From: Sulfurospirillum cavolei
GTDB lineage: Bacteria > Campylobacterota > Campylobacteria > Campylobacterales > Sulfurospirillaceae
Reading direction: 5' to 3' (one strand)
Length of the DNA: 64,000 bases
NCBI RefSeq assembly: GCF_000813325.1
Contig: NZ_BBQE01000008.1
The notes beneath the pieces are model-generated. The model had not been told where the DNA came from. It worked only from the letters and a program-made list of their open reading frames with translations, and did no database searches. Every line of letters starts with the position of its first letter. The stretch's first letter is position 1. This document shows, one piece after another, positions 17,405 through 25,863 of the stretch. Made by a program: the position numbers and the translations under genes.

Positions 17405-17806
17405 TTACTCTAAAATTATTTGGATCTCTTCTTTTTCAACCGTTTTATTTTTAATGATAAATGACTTCATATCGGGAACCTCACCTGCAAGTGAGACGAT
17501 AATATAACTCACATTAGGGTCATACGCCAAGCGAATATCTTCTTCGCTGGGGCGTGCGGGTGTTTCGGGGTGTGAATGGTACACCGAAATGAGTCTAAGA
17601 CCCTCTTTTTGCGTCTTTTTAAACGCATCAAACTGCTCTTGCGGATCAAAGCTGAAGTGCTCGTTGCTCGCGTCCGTATTTTTCATAGGGATGGCATACT
17701 TCACTTCGCCATTGATGCCTGCAAGATAACCACACGCTTCAATCGGGGTATCTTTAAGGGCGTGTGCGACGATCTCATCGTACACGCTTTGGGGCATTTT
17801 GATCAT
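17405..17806 (-). CDS. hcyD: JAMM/MPN metalloprotease for the sulfur carrier (HcyD)
   Basis: The 133-residue protein has the JAMM zinc motif: an upstream Glu (TPIEACGYLAG) and YHSHPETPARPSEED, i.e. HxH-x7-SxxD. In Wolinella succinogenes HcyD removes the C-terminal Ala of HcyS to expose Gly-Gly and later releases homocysteine from the carrier. Mec of actinobacteria is a close functional relative. The ATG overlaps the hcyF stop by ATGA at 17803-17806, and repeat B copy 2 follows its stop. Confidence 0.85.
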   Translation of the reverse strand: MIKMPQSVYDEIVAHALKDTPIEACGYLAGINGEVKYAIPMKNTDASNEHFSFDPQEQFDAFKKTQKEGLRLISVYHSHPETPARPSEEDIRLAYDPNVSYIIVSLAGEVPDMKSFIIKNKTVEKEEIQIILE

Positions 17807-18609
17807 AGTTTTGCCTCACAGACCACCGCTTCATAGTCTTTGATCTCTTTGATACCCTCTCCTCCGCAGACACGGCACTTAGGGTTTTTCTTGAAATTGA
17901 CATTTCTAAAGTTCATTGTTTTGGCATCAAACGTTAAGAGTCTGTTGTACAGTGGCTCACCGACACCGACGATGTATTTGAGTGCTTCCGCGGCTTGAAT
18001 GGTTCCAAGCATGCCCGCAACCGCACCTAAAATGCCCGCACTTGAACACGTCGGGATGGCATTTGCTGGTGGTGGGCTGTCAAACACACACGCGTAACAC
18101 GCGCTCTCGTGGGGTTTGATCGTCATCGTTTGTCCACCAAAGCGTAAAATGCCGCCGTGAGAATAGGGGACGTTGGCTAAAACACACGCGTCATTGATGA
18201 GAAATTTGGACGAGAAATTATCCGTTCCATCGATGACAAAATCGTACCCTTTTACGATGTCTAAGATGTTCGACGCATCCAAAAACTTTTGATAGACCGT
18301 AACTTTAACATTGGGGTTGATTGCTTCCATCTTCGCTTTGGCGGAGAGCACTTTGGGTACGCTCACATCCGCAGTCGTGTGGATGACTTGACGTTGAAGG
18401 TTGCTTAGGTCGACCACATCGCCATCGACGATGCCGATCTCTCCAACTCCTGCCGCGGCTAAGTAAAGCGCTACGGGAGAACCTAGACCTCCTGCTCCAA
18501 TGACCAAAACTTTAGAATTGGCGATCTTTTCTTGACCCTCAATGCCCACATCTTGGAGGATGATATGGCGTGAATAACGCTCTAATTCCTCATCGCTAAA
18601 ATCTCTCAC
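17803..18609 (-). CDS. hcyF: ThiF/MoeB-type adenylyltransferase for the sulfur carrier (HcyF)
   Basis: The 268-residue E1-like protein starts with ELERYSRHIILQDVG and has the nucleotide motif VIGAGGLGSPVALYLAAAGVG, DGDVVDLSNLQRQ, and DGTDNF. Paired cysteines for zinc lie in SACYACVF and KCRVCGG. It should adenylate the C-terminal glycine of HcyS. The start is GTG, overlapping the hcyS stop (GTGA), and its ribosome site GGGAGG lies within the last codons of hcyS, which couples the two products. Confidence 0.88.
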   Translation of the reverse strand: MRDFSDEELERYSRHIILQDVGIEGQEKIANSKVLVIGAGGLGSPVALYLAAAGVGEIGIVDGDVVDLSNLQRQVIHTTADVSVPKVLSAKAKMEAINPNVKVTVYQKFLDASNILDIVKGYDFVIDGTDNFSSKFLINDACVLANVPYSHGGILRFGGQTMTIKPHESACYACVFDSPPPANAIPTCSSAGILGAVAGMLGTIQAAEALKYIVGVGEPLYNRLLTFDAKTMNFRNVNFKKNPKCRVCGGEGIKEIKDYEAVVCEAKL

Positions 18610-18812
18610 GCGCCACCTCCCATGAAATATAAAAAGTTGATCTCATCGCCATTTTTTAAGACAACACTTGCGTGTTCATCAGCTCTGATAAACTCGTCAT
18701 TGATTTGAACAGACACCATGTCAGGTTGTTCTACATTTTCAATAATCAGCAATTCGGGAAGCGTTACGCCGTCCTTAATCTCTTTTACATCGCCGTTAAT
18801 GGTTAATTTCAT
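18606..18812 (-). CDS. hcyS: Sulfur carrier protein HcyS (ThiS/MoaD fold, C-terminal Ala)
   Basis: A 68-residue ubiquitin-like sulfur carrier of ThiS/MoaD type. It ends MGGGA: the Gly-Gly needed for thiocarboxylate formation is followed by one extra Ala, as described for HcyS of Wolinella succinogenes, where HcyD removes that Ala. The neighbouring protease and adenylyltransferase genes fit exactly. The carboxylate would be thiolated with sulfide from sulfite reductase and used by MetY. A plain ThiS role is less likely, since no thiazole genes are near. Confidence 0.88.
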   Translation of the reverse strand: MKLTINGDVKEIKDGVTLPELLIIENVEQPDMVSVQINDEFIRADEHASVVLKNGDEINFLYFMGGGA

Positions 18813-18821
18813 AGGTATTCC

Positions 18822-20195
18822 TTAATTAAATTGGTGTGGAAAATGTTTACGAAGTAGGGCAAAAAGCTCTTCTTCAAACGCTGCGTTTTCACCTGCTTTG
18901 TCAACGAGTGCGTTGTTTACGCTTATTGCTTTTGTACGTCTTGTTGTGTACTGCTCCAACACTTCCGTGATGATGCCACCACCGGCGATGTCAAACTCAT
19001 CGACGATCACAAAACGACCGAGTTTTTGGTTCTCCGCGAAAAGCTCCATCGCTAAAAGATCATGCACCCTAAAGACCACACATGCCGCTTCGTGACGACC
19101 CACACTTGGCTCATCGGCACGATCTAGGGTATCGCCGTCGATCACACGCTTGATCTCTTCAAGATAGATCGTGCTTTGGGCTGAACCGATCTTGATCTTG
19201 TAGGGTTTATCCAGTTCGAGTGGTTTTGCACCCAGCCAGAAAAGATTGGCTTCAAAGCGGTTACTCACTTTTGGAGCGCTCTGATCGGCACGTGCGACCA
19301 CTTCACCGTTGCGCACGTAAATCTGCGTTTGAAGCGTAAAGCCAACGGCTTCACTCTCTTTGACACTGCTTTTCACAGGCGTGTTAAAACTCTCGATGCT
19401 CGCCACGCGTGAACGTTTCAAAGAGGGGTAAAAGATGACTTCATCGTTTACATGTAACTCTCCACTCGTTACGGTTCCCGCGTAGATGCGCCTGTCATCG
19501 TTGTCGCGTGTAAATTTGTACACGTCTTGCAGAGGCATTCTAAAGTCTTCGTTCGCTTTTTCTTCCACACTGGTAAAACTGTCCAAAACCTCTAAAACGG
19601 TTGGTCCTTTGTACCACGCTGTCTGTGTGGAATGCTCGATCAGATTGACACCCTCGCGTGCGCTGATAGGGATAAACACATCGGCTTTCACGCCCAGCGT
19701 TGCGAGATATTCGCTGTACTCGATTCTGAGTTTATTGAAAGCGACTTCGCTAAATCCCACGAGGTCCATTTTATTGACCACGATCGCGACTTGTTTGATG
19801 CCCAAAAGGGAGAGCAACATACCGTGACGTTTGGAGTTTTCCGCTACGCCCTCTTTGGCATCAATAAGCAAAAGTGCCGCTTCCGCACGAGACGCTCCGC
19901 TGATCATATTTTTCAAAAATTCGATGTGACCGGGTGCGTCGATGATGATGTACTCTCTTTTTTTACTCTGAAAAAAGACGCGCGCACTGTCAATCGTAAT
20001 GCCTTGTTTCTGCTCATCGGCAAGTGCGTCAAGCAAGAAGGCATACTCAAAGGGACGTGCATTGTTTTCACACATCTTTTTCACACTCTCTAGTTTTCCT
20101 TGTGGCAATGAGTCGGTGTCGGCAAGCAGACGCCCGATGAGCGTACTTTTACCGTGATCGACATGCCCTGTGATGACAATATTGAGTCTTTGCAT
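18822..20195 (-). CDS. cysN: Sulfate adenylyltransferase, GTPase subunit
   Basis: The 457-residue protein is an EF-Tu-like GTPase: GHVDHGKST at residues 10-18, the switch II DAPGH near residue 90 and NKMD near 141. With CysD it makes APS from sulfate and ATP, driven by GTP. There is no fused CysC kinase and no cysC in the window, so the pathway stops at APS. The ATG shares one base with the cysD stop (TAATG), and hcyS begins 10 bases after its end. Confidence 0.95.
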   Translation of the reverse strand: MQRLNIVITGHVDHGKSTLIGRLLADTDSLPQGKLESVKKMCENNARPFEYAFLLDALADEQKQGITIDSARVFFQSKKREYIIIDAPGHIEFLKNMISGASRAEAALLLIDAKEGVAENSKRHGMLLSLLGIKQVAIVVNKMDLVGFSEVAFNKLRIEYSEYLATLGVKADVFIPISAREGVNLIEHSTQTAWYKGPTVLEVLDSFTSVEEKANEDFRMPLQDVYKFTRDNDDRRIYAGTVTSGELHVNDEVIFYPSLKRSRVASIESFNTPVKSSVKESEAVGFTLQTQIYVRNGEVVARADQSAPKVSNRFEANLFWLGAKPLELDKPYKIKIGSAQSTIYLEEIKRVIDGDTLDRADEPSVGRHEAACVVFRVHDLLAMELFAENQKLGRFVIVDEFDIAGGGIITEVLEQYTTRRTKAISVNNALVDKAGENAAFEEELFALLRKHFPHQFN

Positions 20196-21073
20196 TACAT
20201 ATATCCTTCTTTTCTTAGTGCCTCGAGCGTTCCGCCGCCATCTTTATCTTGCGCGCGACCTGAGCGTTCTGCGATGTCTTTAAACTTCCCAGAGGTTAGC
20301 TCTTCGATGATCTCTTTTGGGTTATGCGCTTCTGAATCCACTGGAGCAGTACACGGATAACAGCCTAAAGAGCGGTAACGTTTGCCGTTTCCTTGGTTAA
20401 AATAGAGGTTGATAATAGGAATGTTCTCCCGCTCGATGTACTCCCAAATATTGAGCTCCGTCCACTCTAAGAGCGGGTGAATGCGCACATGCGTTCCTGG
20501 AGCAAAGTCCGTTTTGTACTGGTTCCACAGCTCTGGCGGTTGGGTACTTGCGTCCCATTCGCTTTTTTCATCACGGGCTGAAAAGACGCGCTCTTTGGAG
20601 CGGCTTCCCTCTTCATCCGCCCTTACGCCTACGATAACGCCCGTGTAAGGGGCTCCGTTTAACTCATCTTCCCAGACTTTTTTGTAAGGGTTCCATTTGC
20701 GGCGTGCCCATGTCCCATCAAGGGTGTGTTTAAGCGCGTCACTTTTGAGTTTTTTACAACAACTAAGGCGGTCTAATCCATTCACAAAGGTTTCACCCTT
20801 AGCAAGGGCTTCTTTGTTTTGTCCAACAACTAAGTTTAAGTCCCATTGCACAGCGATTTCATCACGGTAGCGAATCATCTCAGGAACTTTAAATGCCGTG
20901 TCGATGTGCACCAATGGGTAAGGCACATGGGAAAAAAATGCTTTTCGTGTGAGCCACAACAGTACCGTGCTATCTTTACCGATGCTCCAAAGCATGGCAA
21001 GGTTTGGGAAGCTTCGATACGCTTCTCGCAAAATGTAGATACTCTGGGCTTCGAGTCTGTCTAAATGATCCAT
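20195..21073 (-). CDS. cysD: Sulfate adenylyltransferase, small subunit
   Basis: A 292-residue PP-loop ATP-sulfurylase subunit. The ATP-binding segment reads AMLWSIGKDSTVLLWLTRKAF near residue 28, and the family segments DRLSCCKKLKSDAL, GVRADEEGSRSKERVFS and ELNIWEYIERENIPI are present. It carries out adenylyl transfer to sulfate together with CysN. The ATG 21073 has AAAGGATAGTA upstream. Between it and cysH lies a 94-base gap mostly occupied by repeat A copy 2. Confidence 0.96.
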   Translation of the reverse strand: MDHLDRLEAQSIYILREAYRSFPNLAMLWSIGKDSTVLLWLTRKAFFSHVPYPLVHIDTAFKVPEMIRYRDEIAVQWDLNLVVGQNKEALAKGETFVNGLDRLSCCKKLKSDALKHTLDGTWARRKWNPYKKVWEDELNGAPYTGVIVGVRADEEGSRSKERVFSARDEKSEWDASTQPPELWNQYKTDFAPGTHVRIHPLLEWTELNIWEYIERENIPIINLYFNQGNGKRYRSLGCYPCTAPVDSEAHNPKEIIEELTSGKFKDIAERSGRAQDKDGGGTLEALRKEGYM

Positions 21074-21103
21074 TACTATCCTTTATTTTTATTACACCAA
21101 CAG

Positions 21104-21170
21104 AGCAAAGCTCCTTTTGGCTACGCTAACGCTGTGTTTTCTTCGGCAGAATGCCCACGCTTCGCTTTTA
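21104..21170 (-). repeat. Dispersed intergenic repeat A, copy 2
   Basis: Nearly identical to 11889-11951, including the flanking AGCAAAGCTC. It begins at the cysH stop codon and ends about 30 bases before the cysD start, oriented toward cysD as copy 1 is toward mnmA. Confidence 0.75.
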
Positions 21171-21863
21171 CTTCTCCTTATGCAGATGCAATCCGCACTC
21201 TTTATGTTCGGGGTTCTCCCACCACCATCTGCCTGCTCGTATGTCTTCGCCTTCTTTAATGGCGCGTGTACAGGGTTTACAGCCGATGCTTTTAAAGCCT
21301 TTGGCGTACAAGGCGTTGCTTGGAATCGCGCTTTCGCGCATGTAACGCTCCACCTCTTCGTCACTAAAATGGGTGAGTGGGTTGAACTTTAACAGTTCAA
21401 ATTTCTCATCGAATTCGACCAATTTAGTGTCGCTTCTCGTGATCGACTGAGCGATGCGAATTCCGCTGATCCAACCATCATACCCTTTAAGAGCGTTAGC
21501 TAGGGGAACGAGTTTACGCACATGACAACACTCTTTACGAAGGTTGATGTCATCGAAGATGCCATACTCCCCGACTTTTTCTTCGAGCGCTTTGATCTGC
21601 TCATCATTCGCACTAAAGCGTTTGATCGTGATGCCGAAAAAGGCTTCGATCTCTTTTTCATACGCAATGGATTCAGGAAATAGCTTGTGCGTTTCAAGCG
21701 TAAAGACATCAAAATCAATGCCTGCCTTTTGTGCCAAAGCGATGTTGATAGCATCTTCACTTTGGTGGCTAAACGCCAATGTGACTTTCAGTGCTTTGGC
21801 TCCAACAAGTTCTTGCAAAAGATGAATCGCCTCTGCGATTTTTGTTTCGTATGCGAGGCTCAT
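21168..21863 (-). CDS. cysH: Assimilatory APS reductase (CysH, iron-sulfur type)
   Basis: The product has 231 residues from ATG 21863. The catalytic Cys is in the C-terminal ECGLH motif. Two cysteine pairs, RKECCHVRK and SIGCKPCTRA, match the CC-x~80-CxxC pattern of [4Fe-4S] enzymes that reduce APS, not PAPS. This agrees with the absence of an APS kinase. I prefer 21863 over the longer frame to 21911, because its ATG overlaps the upstream stop (ATGA) and GGAG lies 9 bases upstream. Confidence 0.92.
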   Translation of the reverse strand: MSLAYETKIAEAIHLLQELVGAKALKVTLAFSHQSEDAINIALAQKAGIDFDVFTLETHKLFPESIAYEKEIEAFFGITIKRFSANDEQIKALEEKVGEYGIFDDINLRKECCHVRKLVPLANALKGYDGWISGIRIAQSITRSDTKLVEFDEKFELLKFNPLTHFSDEEVERYMRESAIPSNALYAKGFKSIGCKPCTRAIKEGEDIRAGRWWWENPEHKECGLHLHKEK

Positions 21864-22084
21864 ATTTGATACTCCAGCTCTTTTTGGCGACCAAAATTGA
21901 TTTTGTTCCATACGCGCTCATGAAAGTAATAAAGCAACGTTTTAGTGATAAGCTCAAATCCACCGATAGAGACAGCCGCAAGAGGGCTCCCCGTGACGAT
22001 AAAACTAATCAACATGGTATCAACAGTGCCAAGTGTTCTCCATGAGATTGCTTTTGCAACACTTCTTTTTTTATGTTCTACCAT
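21860..22084 (-). CDS. DUF2061 small membrane protein
   Basis: A 74-residue protein with KAISWRTLGTVDTMLISFIVTG and GGFELITKTLLYYFHERVW, the DUF2061 pattern, and two membrane helices. Members are often found beside cysteine and sulfate assimilation genes; the role is unknown. It is the first gene of this operon, with AAAGGAG upstream of the ATG and a good promoter at 22109-22137. Confidence 0.82.
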   Translation of the reverse strand: MVEHKKRSVAKAISWRTLGTVDTMLISFIVTGSPLAAVSIGGFELITKTLLYYFHERVWNKINFGRQKELEYQI

Positions 22085-22108
22085 GCTGACTCCTTTTAAA
22101 TTTTCAGA

Positions 22109-22137
22109 ATAATATCGGGTTTTTTAAATAATGTCAA
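22109..22137 (-). promoter_or_regulatory. Sigma-70 promoter of the sulfur assimilation operon
   Basis: On the minus strand, TTGACA (22132-22137) and TATTAT (22109-22114) are 17 bases apart. A second TTGAC copy lies about 23 bases further upstream, which could be part of a regulator site. Confidence 0.75.
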
Positions 22138-22220
22138 GTAAAATTATTAAAAAAGTCAAGATTAAAATCGGAGCAAAATTTTTTATACATATCTAAACCA
22201 TAAGTGACGAAAAAAATAGT

Positions 22221-23420
22221 TTAAAAAGAGATGCTAAACGTTGAACCTTCGCCCTTGGTGGAGCTGATTTCAAGCCTGAACCCATTGGTTTTGCAGATGG
22301 TGTTCACGATGTCCAAACCGATGCCAAAGCCGCCTTTATCGCTATTGGCGCGTTTGTAGCGTTTGGTGATGTCGCTTAGTTTGGAACTTTCGATGCCAAA
22401 GCCATTGTCTTTAACACTGAGTCTATCACTTTCCAAAGTAATGTCGATGCGTCCTTCAAAACGGTTGTATTTGATCGCGTTGGAGAGCAGGTTGTCGATG
22501 AGTTTAGTAAGGCTCTCTTCGTTTACATGTAAGGTTTTTTCGCTCAAATTGAGCTCAATGTTGATACGATTAATGGACATTAAATCGATGAAATAATCGA
22601 CCCTCTGGACGATCAGCTTTTTGACATCCACATCGCTTTTATCTTCGTTTTGTTTGTCGTGTAAAAGCATGTAACTAAGATTTCCGTAGAGTGTGGCGAT
22701 GCGCTTGGCGCTTAGTTCGATGCGTTTGCGTTTTTTCTCATCGACATCTTTAAGCGTGCTAATGCTCATCAAAATTGCCGTAATGGGCGTGTTAAGCTCG
22801 TGCGTCGAGTCTTTGATGAAGGTGTCGAGCGTTTCGATCTCCGCTTTGATGGGTTTGAGAAACTGTTTTGCCAGCACGTAGCCTAAGAGCGTGGCAAACA
22901 GCAGGCTGAGCGCAAAGTAAATGAGCACTTCGTAGCGAAGCGCATTGATGGCATCGGAGATGTGCGCGTGTTTGAGCACGATGGTGTGAATGCCCAGATG
23001 CTTTTGCGTACTTTCATCCAGCGCGTAAAAACTGTCATTGGCAAGGTAGAACGTTTTGGTAAAATCAATGGGTTCTGTAAAGCTTACATGTAAAGGTACA
23101 TTTCCCTCTCCAAAAAGTCCGAGTTGGTAAGTTTTTTCAAGCCCAAAGCACTGCTCGGCGGCTGTTTTTTCAAGGCATTTTTGAAGCGTGTCATCTTCCA
23201 TCATGTGTGCGGCGACGATTTTGTGCGCGATCGAAGAGGCGGTGGCGCGCATTTTAAGCGCATAATTTTCATGTAGATTCTTGATCTCTATTGTGTAAAA
23301 CATCCACGCAAGCAGGCAGATGAACGTATAAATGGAGCCAAGATAGATGAGTAAAAACCTCGTAAGCGAGTGTTTTTCATGCGCACTTAAAACGATAACC
23401 GACTCCTTTGATGTTTTCAA
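22221..23420 (-). CDS. Sensor histidine kinase
   Basis: A 399-residue kinase with two membrane helices (about 22-42 and 165-187) around a periplasmic region that includes two cysteines. It has an H-box in STHELNTPITAILMS near residue 213, an N-box LLSNAIKYNRFEG, and G-boxes VKDNGFGIESS and GGFGIGLDI. The start is uncertain: the open frame begins with TTG at 23420, 44 bases inside the regulator gene, and a later non-ATG start is possible. The pair lies near a CusCBA-type efflux operon, so metal sensing is a fair guess. Confidence 0.88.
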   Translation of the reverse strand: MKTSKESVIVLSAHEKHSLTRFLLIYLGSIYTFICLLAWMFYTIEIKNLHENYALKMRATASSIAHKIVAAHMMEDDTLQKCLEKTAAEQCFGLEKTYQLGLFGEGNVPLHVSFTEPIDFTKTFYLANDSFYALDESTQKHLGIHTIVLKHAHISDAINALRYEVLIYFALSLLFATLLGYVLAKQFLKPIKAEIETLDTFIKDSTHELNTPITAILMSISTLKDVDEKKRKRIELSAKRIATLYGNLSYMLLHDKQNEDKSDVDVKKLIVQRVDYFIDLMSINRINIELNLSEKTLHVNEESLTKLIDNLLSNAIKYNRFEGRIDITLESDRLSVKDNGFGIESSKLSDITKRYKRANSDKGGFGIGLDIVNTICKTNGFRLEISSTKGEGSTFSISF

Positions 23421-24039
23421 TCAGGCTCTCAAGCCCGTAACTGCGCAGATTTTTGATGTAGGTGCGCACGGTCGCGTAGGTGGGCACTTCATCAAAGCGC
23501 CAGACCTCTTCGATGATCTCTTCAAAACTGACCAGACGGTTGGAGTTTGCTAGCATATACTCCAAAAGGTGCGCCTCTTTTTTACGCAGGCAAAAGGTCT
23601 CACTTTGTGTTGTGATGGAGTAATTTTTTGGGTCATAATGCACGTTAGAGCAAAGGCGCACACGCTCTTTTTCATCGATGCGGTGCAGTTTTTTAGTGCG
23701 TTCGATGCGCACCAAAAGCTCTTCGAGCTCAAAGGGTTTTTTGAGGTAATCTTCCGCCCCCAAAGCAAAACCTTTTTTCACATCGCTGATCTGATCCAGT
23801 GAAGTGATGAAGATGACAGGTGTGGCGATGTTGGCTTCTTTGAGCGTTTTTAAAAGCTCAAAACCGTTCAGGCTCGGGACATTGATGTCCAAAACCAAGA
23901 TGTCAAACTTGTCCTCAAAAATGGCATCAAGCGCCTCTTTGCCGTCAAAAAAGAGTTTTACATGTAAACCATGTTCGACTAAAAACTCTTCGATAATTTC
24001 GCTAAGAATGGGGTCATCTTCTAAGAGTAGGATTTTCAT
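23377..24039 (-). CDS. OmpR/PhoB-family response regulator
   Basis: The 220-residue protein has a receiver domain (LLLEDDPIL, phosphoacceptor Asp in ILVLDINVPS, Lys in YLKKPFE) and a C-terminal winged helix (LVSFEEIIEEVW, TVRTYIKNLR, IKGVGYRF). It pairs with the kinase gene, which overlaps its end. Its ATG lies only 6 bases after the stop of the PIN-domain gene and has no visible Shine-Dalgarno sequence; the inserted toxin module seems to have replaced its original leader. Confidence 0.93.
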   Translation of the reverse strand: MKILLLEDDPILSEIIEEFLVEHGLHVKLFFDGKEALDAIFEDKFDILVLDINVPSLNGFELLKTLKEANIATPVIFITSLDQISDVKKGFALGAEDYLKKPFELEELLVRIERTKKLHRIDEKERVRLCSNVHYDPKNYSITTQSETFCLRKKEAHLLEYMLANSNRLVSFEEIIEEVWRFDEVPTYATVRTYIKNLRSYGLESLIENIKGVGYRFKCA

Positions 24040-24045
24040 TAAAAA

Positions 24046-24537
24046 TTATGGGAGGATAAACTTCGCATTCAGATTTCGTAGCATTTCAAAAGGAGATTCG
24101 CATTTAACTCCAAAATAGTCACAGACATTTGGTATTTTGATTTTTTTAGCATGTGGAGAAGATTTTTCATGGCTGACAAGTATGGCTTCAAGCGTTTTTG
24201 CTTTTGCTATAATCCATGGGTCAGCAACATCTAAAAACGTAGAGACTGCATCAGAAGTATAGCCAGCTGAAACGACATAATTTGAGATTTTGATGAACTC
24301 TTCTTGTGTTTCTTTATCATCAATTGGCAGAAAAAAACCACTGTCTTCTCTATCTTTAATCCAGTCTGCTAACTCATCATCCCATGTACTAAGTTCATCA
24401 AAAACATTTTTTGTACTAATGATTGTTTGTAGCTCAATTTGACGATCTAAAAAATCCCAAAAAGCAGGGCAAAAATCCATTCCATAATATCTATTTTTTG
24501 CTTCTATAAAAATATTTGAATCTAATAGATAAAGCAT
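24046..24537 (-). CDS. DUF4411 PIN-like protein (probable toxin)
   Basis: The 163-residue protein starts MLYLLDSNIFIEA, a PIN-type first acidic residue, with later acidic residues in STFLDVADPWIIAKAK and ILVSHE. The pattern is that of DUF4411, a PIN-like nuclease usually paired with a Xre/ImmA protein. Here that partner is directly upstream (the genes touch at 24537). It is AT-rich compared with the neighbours on both sides. Activity as an RNase is inferred from the fold. Confidence 0.8.
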   Translation of the reverse strand: MLYLLDSNIFIEAKNRYYGMDFCPAFWDFLDRQIELQTIISTKNVFDELSTWDDELADWIKDREDSGFFLPIDDKETQEEFIKISNYVVSAGYTSDAVSTFLDVADPWIIAKAKTLEAILVSHEKSSPHAKKIKIPNVCDYFGVKCESPFEMLRNLNAKFILP

Positions 24538-25694
24538 TATATAACACCTAGTTCTCTAGCAAATTTGTTAATACTTGCAGCACTTGTATTTAAAAGAGTT
24601 GCTGCTTCTTTATAAAGTGTCTTTCCCTCTAATGTAGAAATAATCAATGCGTAAGAAAAATTTGTACCATTTTTACTTCTAAGTGTTTTGTAAAAATCTC
24701 CGCCTGGAGTTTTTTTAATATATTCTTGTGCTGCTATAAATTTTTCTTTTTCTGCTTCCAAATAAAGTTTATAAGTATTAAAGTTGATATATTTAAGTGT
24801 GTATAATCTGTTAAGAATAACTTGAGTGCTTACAGAAAAAATTTTTGCTAAAGAGCTATAGTGTTCTTCTAACTCACTATCAGGATCCCATAATTTTGCC
24901 AATAATGCTTGAGGTACTAACAGATTAGCCGTAATTTCATTACAAAATAGTTCTACACGATTATCAATATGTTGAAAATCAAGTAAAGAAATGCCACTTT
25001 CACCTATCCACAGATGAACTAGTTCATGGAGCAAAGTAAAGATTTGTCCGGCGAGAGAGTCATTGGTGTTAATAAAAATAAGAGGAGCGTATTTGTCATA
25101 AATAGCAAATCCTCTAAATTCGTCAATATTTAAACTTTTGTGAGTATTGCTACCAACAATACCACTTCTCATAACTAAAATGTCAAGTTTTTCAACTTCT
25201 TCAATAAGAAGAGCTAAAAATTTTTTCTTAGATAAAGACCTTGCAATAAAGTGTTCTAAATTGAGAATTTTAAAAATATCTTTAGCAATAAGTTCTTTAG
25301 AATCATTAATTGTAAATTTTTGTAAAAAGGATTTTGGTTCTTTATCGTTTTCTAAAATATAATCCTTATACCATTTTTGTTTGAGTGTTATGCTATGAAG
25401 TTGTGTTTTGAATTCAGGGCTAAACTCAGATACAGTTTCATTATTAAAAGTTCTTAAATCTGGAATAGCTAATTCTTCTTTTGGTGGAGTTTGTAAAAAT
25501 AAATATCCAAAAGGAATTTGAAATATTTTAGCAAGTTTTTGGGCTTGCAAAAAAGTAGGTTTTAAAGCACCTTGCTCCCACGCTTGTATTTTTTCAGCTT
25601 TAATTTTTAATGTTTTGGCTAAAGATTCAAGAGACACATTTGCTCTTTGCCTTGCCCAAACAAGTATAGTAGGTGCTATTAAAGCTTCACTCAT
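24537..25694 (-). CDS. Xre/ImmA-IrrE family antitoxin-regulator with metallopeptidase motif
   Basis: The 385-residue protein has an N-terminal helix-turn-helix (LAKTLKIKAEKIQAWEQG, residues about 20-45), a linker typical of the COG2856 family (LQTPPKEELAIPDLRT) and an ImmA/IrrE zinc peptidase motif LLHELVHLW near residue 228, with a downstream Glu in LFCNEITANLLVP. It probably neutralises and regulates the PIN protein. Codon use is AT-rich, a sign of acquisition. The 169-base gap upstream holds its promoter and the divergent metal efflux promoter. Confidence 0.83.
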   Translation of the reverse strand: MSEALIAPTILVWARQRANVSLESLAKTLKIKAEKIQAWEQGALKPTFLQAQKLAKIFQIPFGYLFLQTPPKEELAIPDLRTFNNETVSEFSPEFKTQLHSITLKQKWYKDYILENDKEPKSFLQKFTINDSKELIAKDIFKILNLEHFIARSLSKKKFLALLIEEVEKLDILVMRSGIVGSNTHKSLNIDEFRGFAIYDKYAPLIFINTNDSLAGQIFTLLHELVHLWIGESGISLLDFQHIDNRVELFCNEITANLLVPQALLAKLWDPDSELEEHYSSLAKIFSVSTQVILNRLYTLKYINFNTYKLYLEAEKEKFIAAQEYIKKTPGGDFYKTLRSKNGTNFSYALIISTLEGKTLYKEAATLLNTSAASINKFARELGVI

Positions 25695-25863
25695 AATTTT
25701 CTCTTTATCCTTTTATAATTTTATCTTCAAGTATAACAAAATAGAGTATTTTTTCTTATAAATTTATTTTTTATACAAGCTAATATCGGCTTAATTAAAC
25801 TTCCGCTCCACAAATATTCCACACACGCCCTCTATACTTCTTTTATAACTTTACAAGGAGTAC

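Noticed and set aside
21065..21392. Plus-strand frames between cysD and cysH
   Set aside because: They are shadows of cysH and repeat A without ribosome sites.
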